A DNA stretch of 64,000 bases, taken from assembly GCF_001629735.1 (NCBI RefSeq), contig NZ_CP015224.1, positions 4,216,001-4,280,000 on the forward strand. The letters are read 5' to 3'. The stretch comes from Lysinibacillus sphaericus (lineage in GTDB: Bacteria; Bacillota; Bacilli; Bacillales_A; Planococcaceae). This document shows, piece by piece, positions 1-9,334 of the stretch; the stretch's first letter is position 1; each line of letters opens with the position of its first letter. The notes under the pieces are model-generated. The model ran no database searches and was not told the origin of the DNA. It was given only the letters and a program-made list of their open reading frames with translations. The translations under genes and the position numbers were made by a program.

Positions 1-766
1 TCTCAAGCTGGTGTTGGATAGTTTTTGATTTAGTAATATCCTTTTCAATTAAGAAAAATTGCTGTTCACCTGTTTCTAGATTAAAAGTTGGGATAGCCGT
101 TAGTAATACCCAATAGGATTGCCCCGCTTTTGTGATTTTTTCAACTTCACCTTGCCATGTGTGACCATTGTTTAAATTACGCCAGATAGTATTTGTCACT
201 TTTTCACTAGTATCATTATCTGGGAACAGCTGCCAAAAAGTTTTGCCGATAACACGCTTGGGTGTCCATTGACTTGTTTTTAGAAACTCATTATTACATT
301 CTAAGATAAAACCATCATGATCGAGTGTTACAGTCATAAATGTAGCATCCAATCCTTGTTTAAGGTCTACAAATGTACTGCAATGAGAGACAGCATTAGT
401 CATTAATTCTGGCGGCATAAAAACCATGAGAATCAAACGTTCTCCTTGTTCTGTATAAGGTTTAGCAAGTAGTGCTGTCGACATTTCTGTTTTTGAAGCG
501 GTGTGAATTTGAATTTTCTCTATAAACGTGCTGTCCTCGTTTTGTAGGATAGCTTGAAAAGTTTCTACTGGAAGCTGACGTAGTAGATTTTCGTGTATAG
601 ATGGAGTAGTATTTCCTGTAATATCGTTAGTTGATAAACCAATCAGATGTTCAGCGCTCTTTCCCCAGATAGTGGCTTGTCCATCTTGATTTAGAATTAT
701 TGCAGGAAAAGGAAGTGAATTTAAATAATGTTCATCAATCGTAAATGATTTATGCATATGACTCAT
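1..766 (-). CDS. PAS-domain sensor/signalling protein, N-terminal part only
   Basis: The frame is open to the left edge, so only the first 255 codons are visible. The ATG at 766-764 is preceded by AAGGAG on the minus strand (778-783). An N-terminal PAS-like segment (about residues 10-60, containing FPAIILNQDGQATIWG) is followed by a clearer PAS/PAC unit from about residue 145 (DGFILECNNEFLKTS, then WQGEVEKITKAGQSYWV). PAS domains bind small ligands or cofactors and signal to a C-terminal effector. That effector (chemotaxis, GGDEF/EAL or kinase) lies outside the window, so the output is unknown. There is no membrane segment in the visible part, which suggests a cytoplasmic sensor. It is divergent from the exporter gene at 953. 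Confidence 0.8.
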   Translation of the reverse strand, partial: MSHMHKSFTIDEHYLNSLPFPAIILNQDGQATIWGKSAEHLIGLSTNDITGNTTPSIHENLLRQLPVETFQAILQNEDSTFIEKIQIHTASKTEMSTALLAKPYTEQGERLILMVFMPPELMTNAVSHCSTFVDLKQGLDATFMTVTLDHDGFILECNNEFLKTSQWTPKRVIGKTFWQLFPDNDTSEKVTNTIWRNLNNGHTWQGEVEKITKAGQSYWVLLTAIPTFNLETGEQQFFLIEKDITKSKTIQHQLE

Positions 767-952
767 GAGTTTTCGATCTCCTTGGGTAATCAATATATAC
801 TAATATTATAGATAATTATATGGAATTAGTCATTATGAATATATTTGTAAATATTTGATAATGAAAAGAATTAGGACTTTTCTAGTGATATTCAAGAAAA
901 GATTTGAAGAAAAATAACATTTTTTAGTACGTATATAGGAAGCAGGATTTGT

Positions 953-1846
953 ATGCAACGTTTAAAAGGAATACTATTTATCGTCTCAGGTGCTATGTTA
1001 TGGGGTGCGACTGGTCCCTTGATGGAGTGGTTACTAAACCATACATCATTGACAGTTTCCTTTATGTTAACAATCCGTTTATCGGTTGCAGGTATGATAC
1101 TACTTACATATTTATTGTTAACTGGAAAAAACATTTTTGGTATTTGGCAGCACAAACTATGGGGTAGACAGCTCATTGTTTTTGGTATTGTAGGTATGCT
1201 AGGTGTTCAATTTGCATTTGTAGCAGCAATTCATGAAAGTAATGCTGTGCTAGCGACCTTGCTACAGTTTCTAGCGCCAATATTTGTTGTGGCATATGTC
1301 TCTCTTAGTTTAAAGAAATGGCCACCAAAATATCAAGTAATAGGAATTATTGGTACCCTTATGGGGTTATTTCTACTACTAACGAACGCTTCATTTAATA
1401 GTTTGCTTATTAGTCCAAAAGCATTGCTATGGGGTGTAGCAGTAGGCTTAACCTTTGCCTTTTACACATTATATCCTGCACGTTTAATGAGAGAGTGGAA
1501 TGTCCTGTTAGTTGTTGGTTGGGGGATGCTAATAGGTGGTCTTACATTAGGCATTGTGAGCCGAGTATGGCTGTCCGACCAATGGACCGTTTTTACTAAT
1601 TTTAAGACGCTTCTGTTGATGTTTGCTTTAATATTTTTTGGAACAGTCGCTTTCATATTGTTTTTAAGTAGTATGAAATATATAACAGCTGTGGAAACGA
1701 GTATCCTCTCTAGCATTGAACCATTGACGGCTATGATTATATCAGTTATTGTCTTCGGTACTTCTCTAGGATTTTGGCAATTAATAGGGGTATTCGTTAT
1801 GCTTGTATGTGTAACATGGCTTTCAATCGCAGGTGAGAAAGCATAA
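953..1846 (+). CDS. EamA/DMT-family transporter (10 TM exporter)
   Basis: The 297-residue product is almost entirely hydrophobic and has the two-repeat EamA layout: about ten membrane helices, with an early GATGPLMEWLL segment and a second repeat starting near residue 150 (LLWGVAVGLTFAFYTLYPA). Family members export amino acids, nucleotides or other small metabolites; the substrate cannot be told from sequence. The C-terminal half ends in the typical SIEPLTAMIISVIVFG helix. The ribosome site is a modest AGGAAG before the ATG. The ABC exporter pair begins 66 bases downstream with no visible terminator between, so the three genes may be cotranscribed as an efflux group. Confidence 0.85.
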   Translation: MQRLKGILFIVSGAMLWGATGPLMEWLLNHTSLTVSFMLTIRLSVAGMILLTYLLLTGKNIFGIWQHKLWGRQLIVFGIVGMLGVQFAFVAAIHESNAVLATLLQFLAPIFVVAYVSLSLKKWPPKYQVIGIIGTLMGLFLLLTNASFNSLLISPKALLWGVAVGLTFAFYTLYPARLMREWNVLLVVGWGMLIGGLTLGIVSRVWLSDQWTVFTNFKTLLLMFALIFFGTVAFILFLSSMKYITAVETSILSSIEPLTAMIISVIVFGTSLGFWQLIGVFVMLVCVTWLSIAGEKA

Positions 1847-1912
1847 ATATACTATTGTGTAGGAATTTTTAACTAGCTATGAAATTTTATCTTAGGACAA
1901 GGGGGAAAGAAT

Positions 1913-3634
1913 GTGAAAGAAGTTTTTTCCTATGTAAGACCTTATAAATGGACTGCTATCTTTGCTTTATGTTTAATGTTGTTAGAGTTATTTGTGGAGC
2001 TTGTACAGCCGCTTATTATGGCTAAAATCATTGATGATGGAATAAGGGCTCAAAATCACGAAATGATTGTGCAATGGGGTGCTGTTTTACTTGGACTTTC
2101 ATTTGTTGCCTTTATGGCGGGTATCATTAATTCATACTTTTCATCTCATACTGCTCAAAGCTTTTCTTATGATCTACGAAATGCCATGTTTGATAAAATC
2201 CAATCCTTTACACTAGCAACCTATCAAAAATTTTCTACGGCATCCTTGATTACGAGATTAACCAATGATGTTACACAGGTACAAACGGTGCTGTTTATGA
2301 GCTTACGTATTATGCTTCGGGCACCCCTTGCTGTGCTAGGAAGTATAGTAATGGCTTTTATTGTGAATGCAAAATTAGCCTTGTTTTTAGTCATAGGTGC
2401 ACCTATCATTTTAATTTTCCTTATTTTTATGGTCGCAAAGGGCGTGTCTTATTTTGGCAGAGTGCAGAAAAGAGTTGACCGTTTAAATAGGGTTTTACAG
2501 GAGAATTTACAAGCTATACGTTTAGTAAAGGCATACTTACGAGGGACATATGAGGCTTCACGCTTTGATGAGGTTGCATCTCGTTTGAAATTGGATACTG
2601 TAAAGGCTTTACGCATAATGGAATACATTATGCCAGTTCTTTTATTCATTATGAATATGAGTCTACTCGCCGTCTTATGGTTTGGTACAAAACAGGTTGC
2701 AGCTGGGACAACACCACTTGGAGATATTGTTGCGATTGTCAACTATGCGATGCGTATGACAGGCTCGTTTTCAATGTTCGCTTTTATTATAATCTTTTAT
2801 GCGCGTGCAAAGGCGTCAGCTGAGCGTATGGCAGAAGTTCTTTCCACAGAAAATGAGGTGGAGGAAGTTTCATTTTCAGAAGAAATCAGTCAAGGTATAC
2901 GCTACGGTGAGTTAACATTTGAACATGTTAGTTTTACTTATCCAGGAGGAGAGGTGCCAGTCCTATCAGATGTTAATTTCCAAGTTAATTCGGGTGAAAA
3001 ATTAGCGATAATGGGGGCGACTGGTGCTGGTAAATCCACTTTGTTACAACTTATTCCTCGTTTGTATGAAGTAACTGAGGGAAGAATATTAGTAGAGGGA
3101 CAGGATGTTCAACAGTGGGATTTACAAGAGTTACGTGAAGTTATAGGTTATGTCCCTCAGCAGTCTTTGTTATTTACAGGCAGTATTGCGGATAATGTGC
3201 GTTGGGGAGATACGCATGCTGAAATGGATGCTGTACTACAGGCTACAATGCAAGCTCAAATACATGCATCTGTTGAGGATTTTCCAAATGGTTATGACAC
3301 TAAGGTTGGGCAAAAGGGGGTCAACTTATCTGGAGGGCAAAAACAAAGGCTATCCATTGCGAGAGCACTCTTGAGAAAAGGGCATATATTAATGCTCGAT
3401 GATAGTACAAGTGCATTGGATGTCAAAACAGAACAGGCGCTTTGGGAGGCACTGAGCGAAGAACAGGCTACGATGCTGGTGGTCACGCAAAAAATTCGTA
3501 CAGCTAAAGGTGCAGACCGTATTTTACTTATTGATGCTGGAAAAGTAGTTGCATATGGAACCCATGAAGAGCTTTTACAATCCTCAACGCTTTATAAAAA
3601 AATTGCAGTCTCTCAACAGGAGGTGGAGGAATAA
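1913..3634 (+). CDS. ABC exporter half-transporter, degenerate-site subunit (YfiB type)
   Basis: The 573-residue product has an N-terminal six-helix ABC exporter membrane domain (about 1-310) and a C-terminal nucleotide-binding domain. The start is GTG, with AAGGGGGAAAG just upstream. Walker A is GATGAGKS at 368-375 and the signature is an intact LSGGQ near 472. Walker B ends in D496-D497, so aspartate replaces the catalytic glutamate, and the H-switch histidine is Q526 (VVTQK). These are the marks of the subunit supplying the non-hydrolysing site of a heterodimer. Lengths of this pair (573 and 610) fit B. subtilis YfiB/YfiC better than BmrC/BmrD. It is probably a multidrug or lipid-like exporter; the substrate is unknown. 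The next gene overlaps by one base. Confidence 0.9.
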   Translation: MKEVFSYVRPYKWTAIFALCLMLLELFVELVQPLIMAKIIDDGIRAQNHEMIVQWGAVLLGLSFVAFMAGIINSYFSSHTAQSFSYDLRNAMFDKIQSFTLATYQKFSTASLITRLTNDVTQVQTVLFMSLRIMLRAPLAVLGSIVMAFIVNAKLALFLVIGAPIILIFLIFMVAKGVSYFGRVQKRVDRLNRVLQENLQAIRLVKAYLRGTYEASRFDEVASRLKLDTVKALRIMEYIMPVLLFIMNMSLLAVLWFGTKQVAAGTTPLGDIVAIVNYAMRMTGSFSMFAFIIIFYARAKASAERMAEVLSTENEVEEVSFSEEISQGIRYGELTFEHVSFTYPGGEVPVLSDVNFQVNSGEKLAIMGATGAGKSTLLQLIPRLYEVTEGRILVEGQDVQQWDLQELREVIGYVPQQSLLFTGSIADNVRWGDTHAEMDAVLQATMQAQIHASVEDFPNGYDTKVGQKGVNLSGGQKQRLSIARALLRKGHILMLDDSTSALDVKTEQALWEALSEEQATMLVVTQKIRTAKGADRILLIDAGKVVAYGTHEELLQSSTLYKKIAVSQQEVEE

Positions 3635-5466
3635 TGGGATTTTTCCAAAAACCTTTTGGCTATGAGCCGATCTTGACTAAAGATGATCTTCAGCAGGCTG
3701 TGAAGAAAAAGAAAGGGCCACGAGCAAGTGATTGGAAAAGTACATTGCTACGGTTATGGAAAATTGTTGATGAGCAACGAGCACTTCTAGTCGTAGTTCT
3801 TTTACTAGTCATGACGAGTTCAATTTTGGCTTTAGTTGGCCCATATGTGATTGGCCGAATGATTGATCACTATGTTATGCATGGAGAGCTAGCTGGCTTA
3901 GGCAAGGGTATTGTTTTATTAATGGGCATTTATATGCTGCTAGCCGTCTCCCTGTTCCTGCAAAATTATTGGATGATTGGTATTGCTCAGCAAACGATTT
4001 ACAGGCTAAGAACAAGTGTATTTGGTCATTTTCAACGACTGCCGATTGCGTTCTTTGATCGACGTCAACATGGCGAATTAATGAGCCGAATGACGAATGA
4101 TATCGAAGCGGTCAGTTCAACGCTAAATAGTTCTTTTATTCAGGTGTTTTCAAGTGTATTAACGCTTGGAGGAACCATTATTATTATGCTGAGCTTAAGT
4201 CCGTTGCTAACCATTTTAACCATGACCATTATTCCCTTTATGTTTTGGGCAATGCGGTGGATTACACGTAGAACGGCTCCCTTATTTAAGGAGCAGCAAG
4301 CAGCTATTGGGGCCTTGAACGGCATGATAGAAGAAACCATATCTGGACAGCGCATTGTGAAAGCTTTTTCCCAAGAGGAAAGAATGAAGATAGAGTTTCA
4401 GGAAAAAAGCTTGAGATTAAGAAGAACGGGATTTTGGGCACAGACATATTCTGGTTATATTCCAAAGGTCATGAATTTCTTAAATAATATGAGCTTTACT
4501 ATTGTTGCGGGAATAGGGGGTGTACTTGCTTTATATGGGCATGTGTCAATAGGGGTTATCGTTATATTTACTGAATATGCTCGCCAATTTACACGTCCAT
4601 TAAATGATTTAGCAAATCAATTTAACACAGTGTTATCAGCTATTGCTGGTGCTGAAAGAGTATTTGCGTTACTGGACGAACAACCAGAAGTAGAATCTAC
4701 CTCAGCGAAAGATCACCAGTTATTGGGTCATGTAGCATTTAAGCAAGTGTATTTTAAATATGCACATGACCAGGAATCTTACACATTAAAAAATGTTGAT
4801 TTTCAAGTGGAGCCTGGACAGACGGTAGCTCTTGTAGGAGCTACAGGAGCAGGGAAAACGACAATCCTTCAACTTATTGCCAGGTTCTACGAAGTGTCAA
4901 AGGGCGAAGTGTTATTTGATGGCATTAACGTTCAGGAAATTGATCGTCCATCCTTGCGTTCCCAAATGGCTTTTGTATTGCAGGACCCATTTTTATTTGA
5001 AGCAACTGTTCGTGAAAATATCCGATATGGCCAATTAAATGCAAGTGATGCTGATATTGAGGAAGCCGCTAAGCGTGCTAATGCACATGACTTTATTATG
5101 AAGCTCAAAGATGGATACGATACGATTCTTGCTGCAGATGGACGAGAAATTTCCCAAGGCCAAAAACAATTGCTATCAATTGCACGTGCACTTATTGCGG
5201 ACCCTAAAATTTTATTGTTAGATGAAGCGACAAGCAGTATCGACACAGTAACAGAAATGGCGATTCAAGAGGCACTTGATACATTAATGCAAGGACGCAC
5301 AAGCTTTGTTATTGCACACCGATTAAATACAGTGCATAATGCCGACATGGTTTTAGTCATGCATAAAGGTGAGCTAGTGGAAGCTGGGCCACAGCAAAAG
5401 CTGATTGAATCGGGTGGTTTATATGCGCAAATGCTGCATTCATCCTCTTATCATTTAGAAGAATAG
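3634..5466 (+). CDS. ABC exporter half-transporter, canonical-ATPase subunit (YfiC type)
   Basis: The 610-residue partner of the preceding half-transporter starts in a TAATG overlap, which implies translational coupling and equal dosage. A soluble N-terminal stretch of about 45 residues precedes the six membrane helices (about 45-340). Walker A is GATGAGKT at 402-409. Walker B has the canonical D530-E531, and the H-switch H562 is present (VIAHR). The signature is altered to ISQGQ near 506. Combined with the D/Q substitutions in the first subunit, this gives one consensus and one degenerate ATP site, as known for heterodimeric exporters such as BmrCD and TM287/288. A strong hairpin terminator follows at 5482. 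Confidence 0.9.
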   Translation: MGFFQKPFGYEPILTKDDLQQAVKKKKGPRASDWKSTLLRLWKIVDEQRALLVVVLLLVMTSSILALVGPYVIGRMIDHYVMHGELAGLGKGIVLLMGIYMLLAVSLFLQNYWMIGIAQQTIYRLRTSVFGHFQRLPIAFFDRRQHGELMSRMTNDIEAVSSTLNSSFIQVFSSVLTLGGTIIIMLSLSPLLTILTMTIIPFMFWAMRWITRRTAPLFKEQQAAIGALNGMIEETISGQRIVKAFSQEERMKIEFQEKSLRLRRTGFWAQTYSGYIPKVMNFLNNMSFTIVAGIGGVLALYGHVSIGVIVIFTEYARQFTRPLNDLANQFNTVLSAIAGAERVFALLDEQPEVESTSAKDHQLLGHVAFKQVYFKYAHDQESYTLKNVDFQVEPGQTVALVGATGAGKTTILQLIARFYEVSKGEVLFDGINVQEIDRPSLRSQMAFVLQDPFLFEATVRENIRYGQLNASDADIEEAAKRANAHDFIMKLKDGYDTILAADGREISQGQKQLLSIARALIADPKILLLDEATSSIDTVTEMAIQEALDTLMQGRTSFVIAHRLNTVHNADMVLVMHKGELVEAGPQQKLIESGGLYAQMLHSSSYHLEE

Positions 5467-5481
5467 CTAATAGCAACTATT

Positions 5482-5514
5482 AAAAGAGTAATTTCATTTG
5501 AAATTACTCTTTTT
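5482..5514 (+). terminator. Rho-independent terminator after the ABC exporter
   Basis: A 15-bp perfect stem (5482-5496 with 5499-5513) ends in a T run directly after the stop of the ABC pair. From here to 5765 I see only AT-rich spacer with no gene. Confidence 0.85.
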
Positions 5515-5765
5515 TAGTAGGATTAATAAATGTAATTAATTTGAATAAATAGTATAATTAATATAGAGAAGTAGGGAATAGTATATAGTTTGAAAGTAAC
5601 TAGATGAAAAGAGTAATAATGATAGTAAGAGTTTGTTAGGTTATTATAAATCTAGTATTCATAGTAAATTTTAGTTGTTTTTGTGAACTTTTATAGTAAA
5701 AATCCTTTTATTATTAGATTGATTAAAGTAAAATTCTCATTAATAGAGGGTGATCATATATTTAG

Positions 5766-5795
5766 TTGCCAGCTTATTTTCATTCTTGCTACAAT
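5766..5795 (+). promoter_or_regulatory. Sigma-A-like promoter of the GNAT gene
   Basis: TTGCCA (5766-5771) and TACAAT (5790-5795) are separated by 18 bases, placing the transcript start about 27 bases before the ATG at 5830. Judged by eye only. Confidence 0.5.
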
Positions 5796-5829
5796 AGGGC
5801 AATAGTCTGATACAGGAACGGAGTAAACA

Positions 5830-6696
5830 ATGAATATTTCAGTGATGACAGTGTCTTTCCCATTGGATGGAGAAACATTAAAGGAAGTAAAATTATTATG
5901 TGAAGAAGCGACAATTCATGATTATCGAGTATACGAAACTATTATGAATGTGCCAATGGCTAGCTCTTTTGAATCGAAGGGCTTTATGGTATTGGCGTAT
6001 GAGGATGATCATGATTTGTTAGTTGGAGCTGCAAGTGCCATAGATTTAATTGGGGTCCATACGTATGAGTGGTCACTAGTGGTGACACCTGCATATCGCC
6101 AAAAGGGGATTGGGACTGCATTAGTTGAAGGGATACAAGTTGGGCTAAAAGAACGAGGGGCAGAGGGGCAGTTAGCTGTTGTTATTGACGGTTCCCCACA
6201 TGGACACACATTTATTGAAAATAAAAATTATGTTTACAGCTTCTCAGAAGCGACCTTAGAAACAAAAGCGGAACCTGTAGCATTACAAAACGATATTAGT
6301 ATTCTTCCCTATAATGGCGAACAGGCTGAGCTAATTGCTATTTATAGTAAAGCATTTGGAGATTTACCAGAAGAATCAACAGAGCTCATTGCCTTCAATA
6401 CGTCCACTAATGGAAGAAAGCTATGGGTAGCTTACCGAGATGGTGAAGTTGTTGGAACGGTGACGACAGCTCAGGAAAATGAAATACAATGGGTGACAGC
6501 CCTTGCCGTCCACCCAAATTGTGAAGGACAAGGTATTGGGACGGCTTTACTATCCTTTACGAAGGATTATGCGAGTAAAACGGGCGCAACTTTTGTGATG
6601 TTAGATGTTGAAGTAGACAATAAAAAAGCAATATCTGTTTATGAAAAGGCTGGTTTTATGAAAGCCCAGCAAATTGATTATTATGTAAAGCAATAA
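5830..6696 (+). CDS. Tandem GNAT N-acetyltransferase
   Basis: The 288-residue product carries two GNAT folds. The first (about 1-145) has an acetyl-CoA loop VTPAYRQKGIGTALVEG. The second (about 150-288) has VHPNCEGQGIGTALLSF and ends in the usual DNKKAISVYEKAGF beta-bulge region. Both Q/RxxGxG/A motifs look intact, so both halves could bind acetyl-CoA. Tandem GNATs acetylate small amines, aminoglycoside-like compounds or protein N-termini; the substrate cannot be deduced. The ribosome site is GGAACGGAG. It is a single-gene unit with its own promoter and terminator. Confidence 0.88.
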   Translation: MNISVMTVSFPLDGETLKEVKLLCEEATIHDYRVYETIMNVPMASSFESKGFMVLAYEDDHDLLVGAASAIDLIGVHTYEWSLVVTPAYRQKGIGTALVEGIQVGLKERGAEGQLAVVIDGSPHGHTFIENKNYVYSFSEATLETKAEPVALQNDISILPYNGEQAELIAIYSKAFGDLPEESTELIAFNTSTNGRKLWVAYRDGEVVGTVTTAQENEIQWVTALAVHPNCEGQGIGTALLSFTKDYASKTGATFVMLDVEVDNKKAISVYEKAGFMKAQQIDYYVKQ

Positions 6697-6697
6697 T

Positions 6698-6736
6698 AAA
6701 AAGGGCGAGGAGTGATAGGAACTCATCGCCCTTTTT
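6698..6736 (+). terminator. Terminator of the GNAT gene
   Basis: An 11-bp outer stem (6698-6708 with 6726-6736) plus an inner GAGT/ACTC pairing ends in TTTTT, immediately after the GNAT stop codon. Confidence 0.85.
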
Positions 6737-6796
6737 AGCATAATTGCGTACTATCTTCATATAGTATTAATAAGCCTTATGAAAGGAGTCGTGATT

Positions 6797-6919
6797 ATGC
6801 GCATGCCGGCATTGCCTAAAAAGAAGTCTCCTCCGAAGGAAGCACCAAGTTCGTGGTGGAAAGTGGTTAAGGCCTATCTATCGAAAGGAAAGTTCTATCG
6901 ATTACCACCGAGAAATTAA
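6797..6919 (+). CDS. Small basic protein, 40 residues, unknown
   Basis: A GAAAGGAG ribosome site (6781-6788) sits 8 bases before an ATG opening a 40-codon frame. The product begins MRMPALPKKKSPPKEAPSSW and ends YRLPPRN. It is rich in lysine, arginine and proline, with a tryptophan pair near the middle and no membrane segment or signal peptide. A GTG at 6791 is in frame but too close to the ribosome site. The gene sits between two terminators, which argues for an independent short transcript. I do not recognise the family; a nucleic-acid- or membrane-surface-binding role would be a guess. Confidence 0.6.
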   Translation: MRMPALPKKKSPPKEAPSSWWKVVKAYLSKGKFYRLPPRN

Positions 6920-6929
6920 TGAGGTATGA

Positions 6930-6955
6930 AAAAAGTCGCCTTATAGCGACTTTTT
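6930..6955. terminator. Bidirectional terminator between the small basic protein gene and helD
   Basis: A perfect 10-bp stem (6930-6939 with 6946-6955) is flanked by A and T runs on both sides. It serves convergent genes and overlaps the helD stop codon. Confidence 0.85.
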
Positions 6956-9182
6956 AATTTTCTAATAAGAATGTATTTTTGGAGGGACCTATTAGGTAAA
7001 GCTCATGCATGGCCCGTGTGAGTGCTACATAGAGTAGCTTTCGGTCAATGGGCGTGTCGTAAAAGGGCGTATGAAACGCAGCTACAATAACGGCATCAAA
7101 TTCAAGTCCTTTCGCTAAATGGCTTGGAACAACGAGTAACATTTCCTGATTAATGGAATCATTTTCAGTTAGGAGCTGTGCAGGTAATTGGTGAGCTGTT
7201 AAATCGTTTTGCATCATTATTGCTTCAACAGTCGTTTTGCATATTAAAGCAATGGACCGATGTCCATGTTGACGAATCGTGTCAAAAATTTCTTTAATTT
7301 TTAAGGCGTCGAACTGTTCCGCTTGAATAAAACTAGGCACATTGCCATGACGAACAACTGGCTCCACCAACGGAAGTTGTTCATCCATTTGCGCTAAAAT
7401 TTCATTAGCGACTTCCATAATTTCAATGGTTGTACGATAGCTTTTTTGCAAAGTTCGAAAGCTTGCTCGTGGGAATAAACCTTGGACAGGCTCCCAAGCA
7501 GTTAATGAGCGATAGCTATGAATTCCTTGAGCTAAATCACCAACCATTGTAAACATATCAGTATCCAAACCTGTTTTTAAAGCAGCGAGCTGAAAAAGAC
7601 TATAGTCTTGTACTTCATCGATAAAGACAACGCGCATCTTCCATTCATCTGGGATGCCTTTTAAGCGTGCCTGTAAATAATAAAGTGCAGCTAAATCTTC
7701 AAGTGCCCATTGTTCCTTGCGATGTGATTGTAAAAATTGCTGTTGTTCGAGATAATGCCATTCAGGTGCCAACTCCGCTAAAAGTTCAGCGTTGGTGAGC
7801 AGTGAACGATAGAGAGTTTTAATGTTGTGTTTCGAAAAGCGACGCATATATGCAGCTGCCGTTGATTTGGCTTCTTTTTCAATGGCAGGAATTCGCTCAT
7901 CTCGTTCATCGATAAACTTTGTTACAACACGTCGCCGTTTTTCATCATCTCGAATTCCATTTAAGGCCTTGCCTAGTGCTTCATCATATTTTTTATGGAG
8001 TGTAGCTAAGACAGACTGCTTTTTCTGACGAACATGGCTAGCTAACACCTTTTTAATATGTGCTAGTCGTTTTTCGATTGGCATATAAGAAAATTCATAT
8101 AAAAATAGCTTCTTAAGGTGAGAAGCCCGCATGATACAGTATCTTTCAATGTAAACATCTTCAAATTGCTCTGCAATATCTTGCTCTAGTTTTTGGATAT
8201 AGCGTTCGATAACATCGCGATAATAAAGAGAGCCTTTCATTTCAGCTATCCAAGCAGTTGGCTGAGAATTTCCTCCTGCCACAAGCGATTCTAATTGTTC
8301 ATTTGGATTTTGAAGTTTTAATTTTAGTTTAGTGGCGGATAGAACGTAATCGGTAAAAGTAGTTTGGCATATTTTATCGACGCCTAGTTCTGGTAAGACA
8401 TCTCCAATATAATCAATAAATAACTTATTCGGTGCTAAAATCATGAGCTGCTCAGGATTAAAATGCTCACCCATTGTGTAGAGGAAATAGGATATTCGGT
8501 GTAGGGCAATGGTAGTTTTTCCACTGCCTGCTGCTCCCTGCACAATTATTGGTTGACGAAGATGTGCGCGAATAATTTCATTCTGCTCTTTTTGGATTGT
8601 CGAGACAATTTCGGTTAGACGAACATCAGCTTTACCAGCCAATGCTTCTTGTAACAGTTCATCGTTCGTAGTTAAATCAATATCACGTATATCGAGCAAA
8701 TCGCCATTTTCAATTTTATATTGTCGCTTAGCAAATAGATGCCCTTTATGAATTTCTCCACGGACATCGTACTCCATATCACCAAGGCGGCCATCATAAT
8801 AGACATTCGCTACTGGTGAGCGCCAATCGACAATAATCGGCTCATGTGTTTCACGATGAAATAACGAGGTTTTTCCAATGTAAAGAAGTTCTTCAGGGTC
8901 ACCTGTCTTTTGAAAATGGATTCTGGCAAAATAAGGCTTCTTTTGAACGGCTTCTAGCCCTTCCTTTTGATTACGGGCCATTTCAAAGAATCGGGCATTG
9001 GTTAAGATGTTTAAATAACTCAAACTAGAATCTAAGTAATCAAGATCTGCCATCGACTTCCGAATATTTTCTTGAGCGGATTTTAAATCTCTTTGTGACT
9101 CATTTAAAATTTGTTGCATATAACTTTGGGTATACGCTAATCGCTCTACTTCTGTCTGAAAATCTGGATGTTTTACAGTCAT
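6954..9182 (-). CDS. helD: RNA polymerase recycling motor ATPase HelD
   Basis: The 742-residue protein has the HelD architecture: an N-terminal coiled coil (about 1-75, with YTQSYMQQILNESQRDLKSA) that enters the polymerase secondary channel, then UvrD/Rep-like helicase lobes. Walker A is GAAGSGKT at 216-223, Walker B is VVFIDEVQDYS, and the C-terminal motif VI region is KLLYVALTRAMHELYLIG. HelD removes stalled RNA polymerase from DNA or RNA and recycles it in Firmicutes. B. subtilis HelD is slightly longer (774). The start is supported by AGGAGGTGCTAAAAAATG. It is monocistronic, convergent with the small basic protein gene and divergent from the glycerophosphodiesterase gene. Confidence 0.93.
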   Translation of the reverse strand: MTVKHPDFQTEVERLAYTQSYMQQILNESQRDLKSAQENIRKSMADLDYLDSSLSYLNILTNARFFEMARNQKEGLEAVQKKPYFARIHFQKTGDPEELLYIGKTSLFHRETHEPIIVDWRSPVANVYYDGRLGDMEYDVRGEIHKGHLFAKRQYKIENGDLLDIRDIDLTTNDELLQEALAGKADVRLTEIVSTIQKEQNEIIRAHLRQPIIVQGAAGSGKTTIALHRISYFLYTMGEHFNPEQLMILAPNKLFIDYIGDVLPELGVDKICQTTFTDYVLSATKLKLKLQNPNEQLESLVAGGNSQPTAWIAEMKGSLYYRDVIERYIQKLEQDIAEQFEDVYIERYCIMRASHLKKLFLYEFSYMPIEKRLAHIKKVLASHVRQKKQSVLATLHKKYDEALGKALNGIRDDEKRRRVVTKFIDERDERIPAIEKEAKSTAAAYMRRFSKHNIKTLYRSLLTNAELLAELAPEWHYLEQQQFLQSHRKEQWALEDLAALYYLQARLKGIPDEWKMRVVFIDEVQDYSLFQLAALKTGLDTDMFTMVGDLAQGIHSYRSLTAWEPVQGLFPRASFRTLQKSYRTTIEIMEVANEILAQMDEQLPLVEPVVRHGNVPSFIQAEQFDALKIKEIFDTIRQHGHRSIALICKTTVEAIMMQNDLTAHQLPAQLLTENDSINQEMLLVVPSHLAKGLEFDAVIVAAFHTPFYDTPIDRKLLYVALTRAMHELYLIGPSKNTFLLEN

Positions 9183-9226
9183 TTTTTAGCACCTCCTAGG
9201 TACTTACAATTTCAAAGTAGATTATC

Positions 9227-9255
9227 ATACTACTATATATAATATTTACCATCAA
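9227..9255 (-). promoter_or_regulatory. Sigma-A-like promoter of helD
   Basis: On the minus strand TTGATG (9255-9250) and TAGTAT (9232-9227) are 17 bases apart, upstream of the helD start at 9182. Visual match only. Confidence 0.4.
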
Positions 9256-9334
9256 GTGAAAGCTTAAAAGCTGAATATGTTACTATTACGTTGGGGTTTT
9301 AAAGGAATATTACTAAAAGAGGAGGTTTAATATT

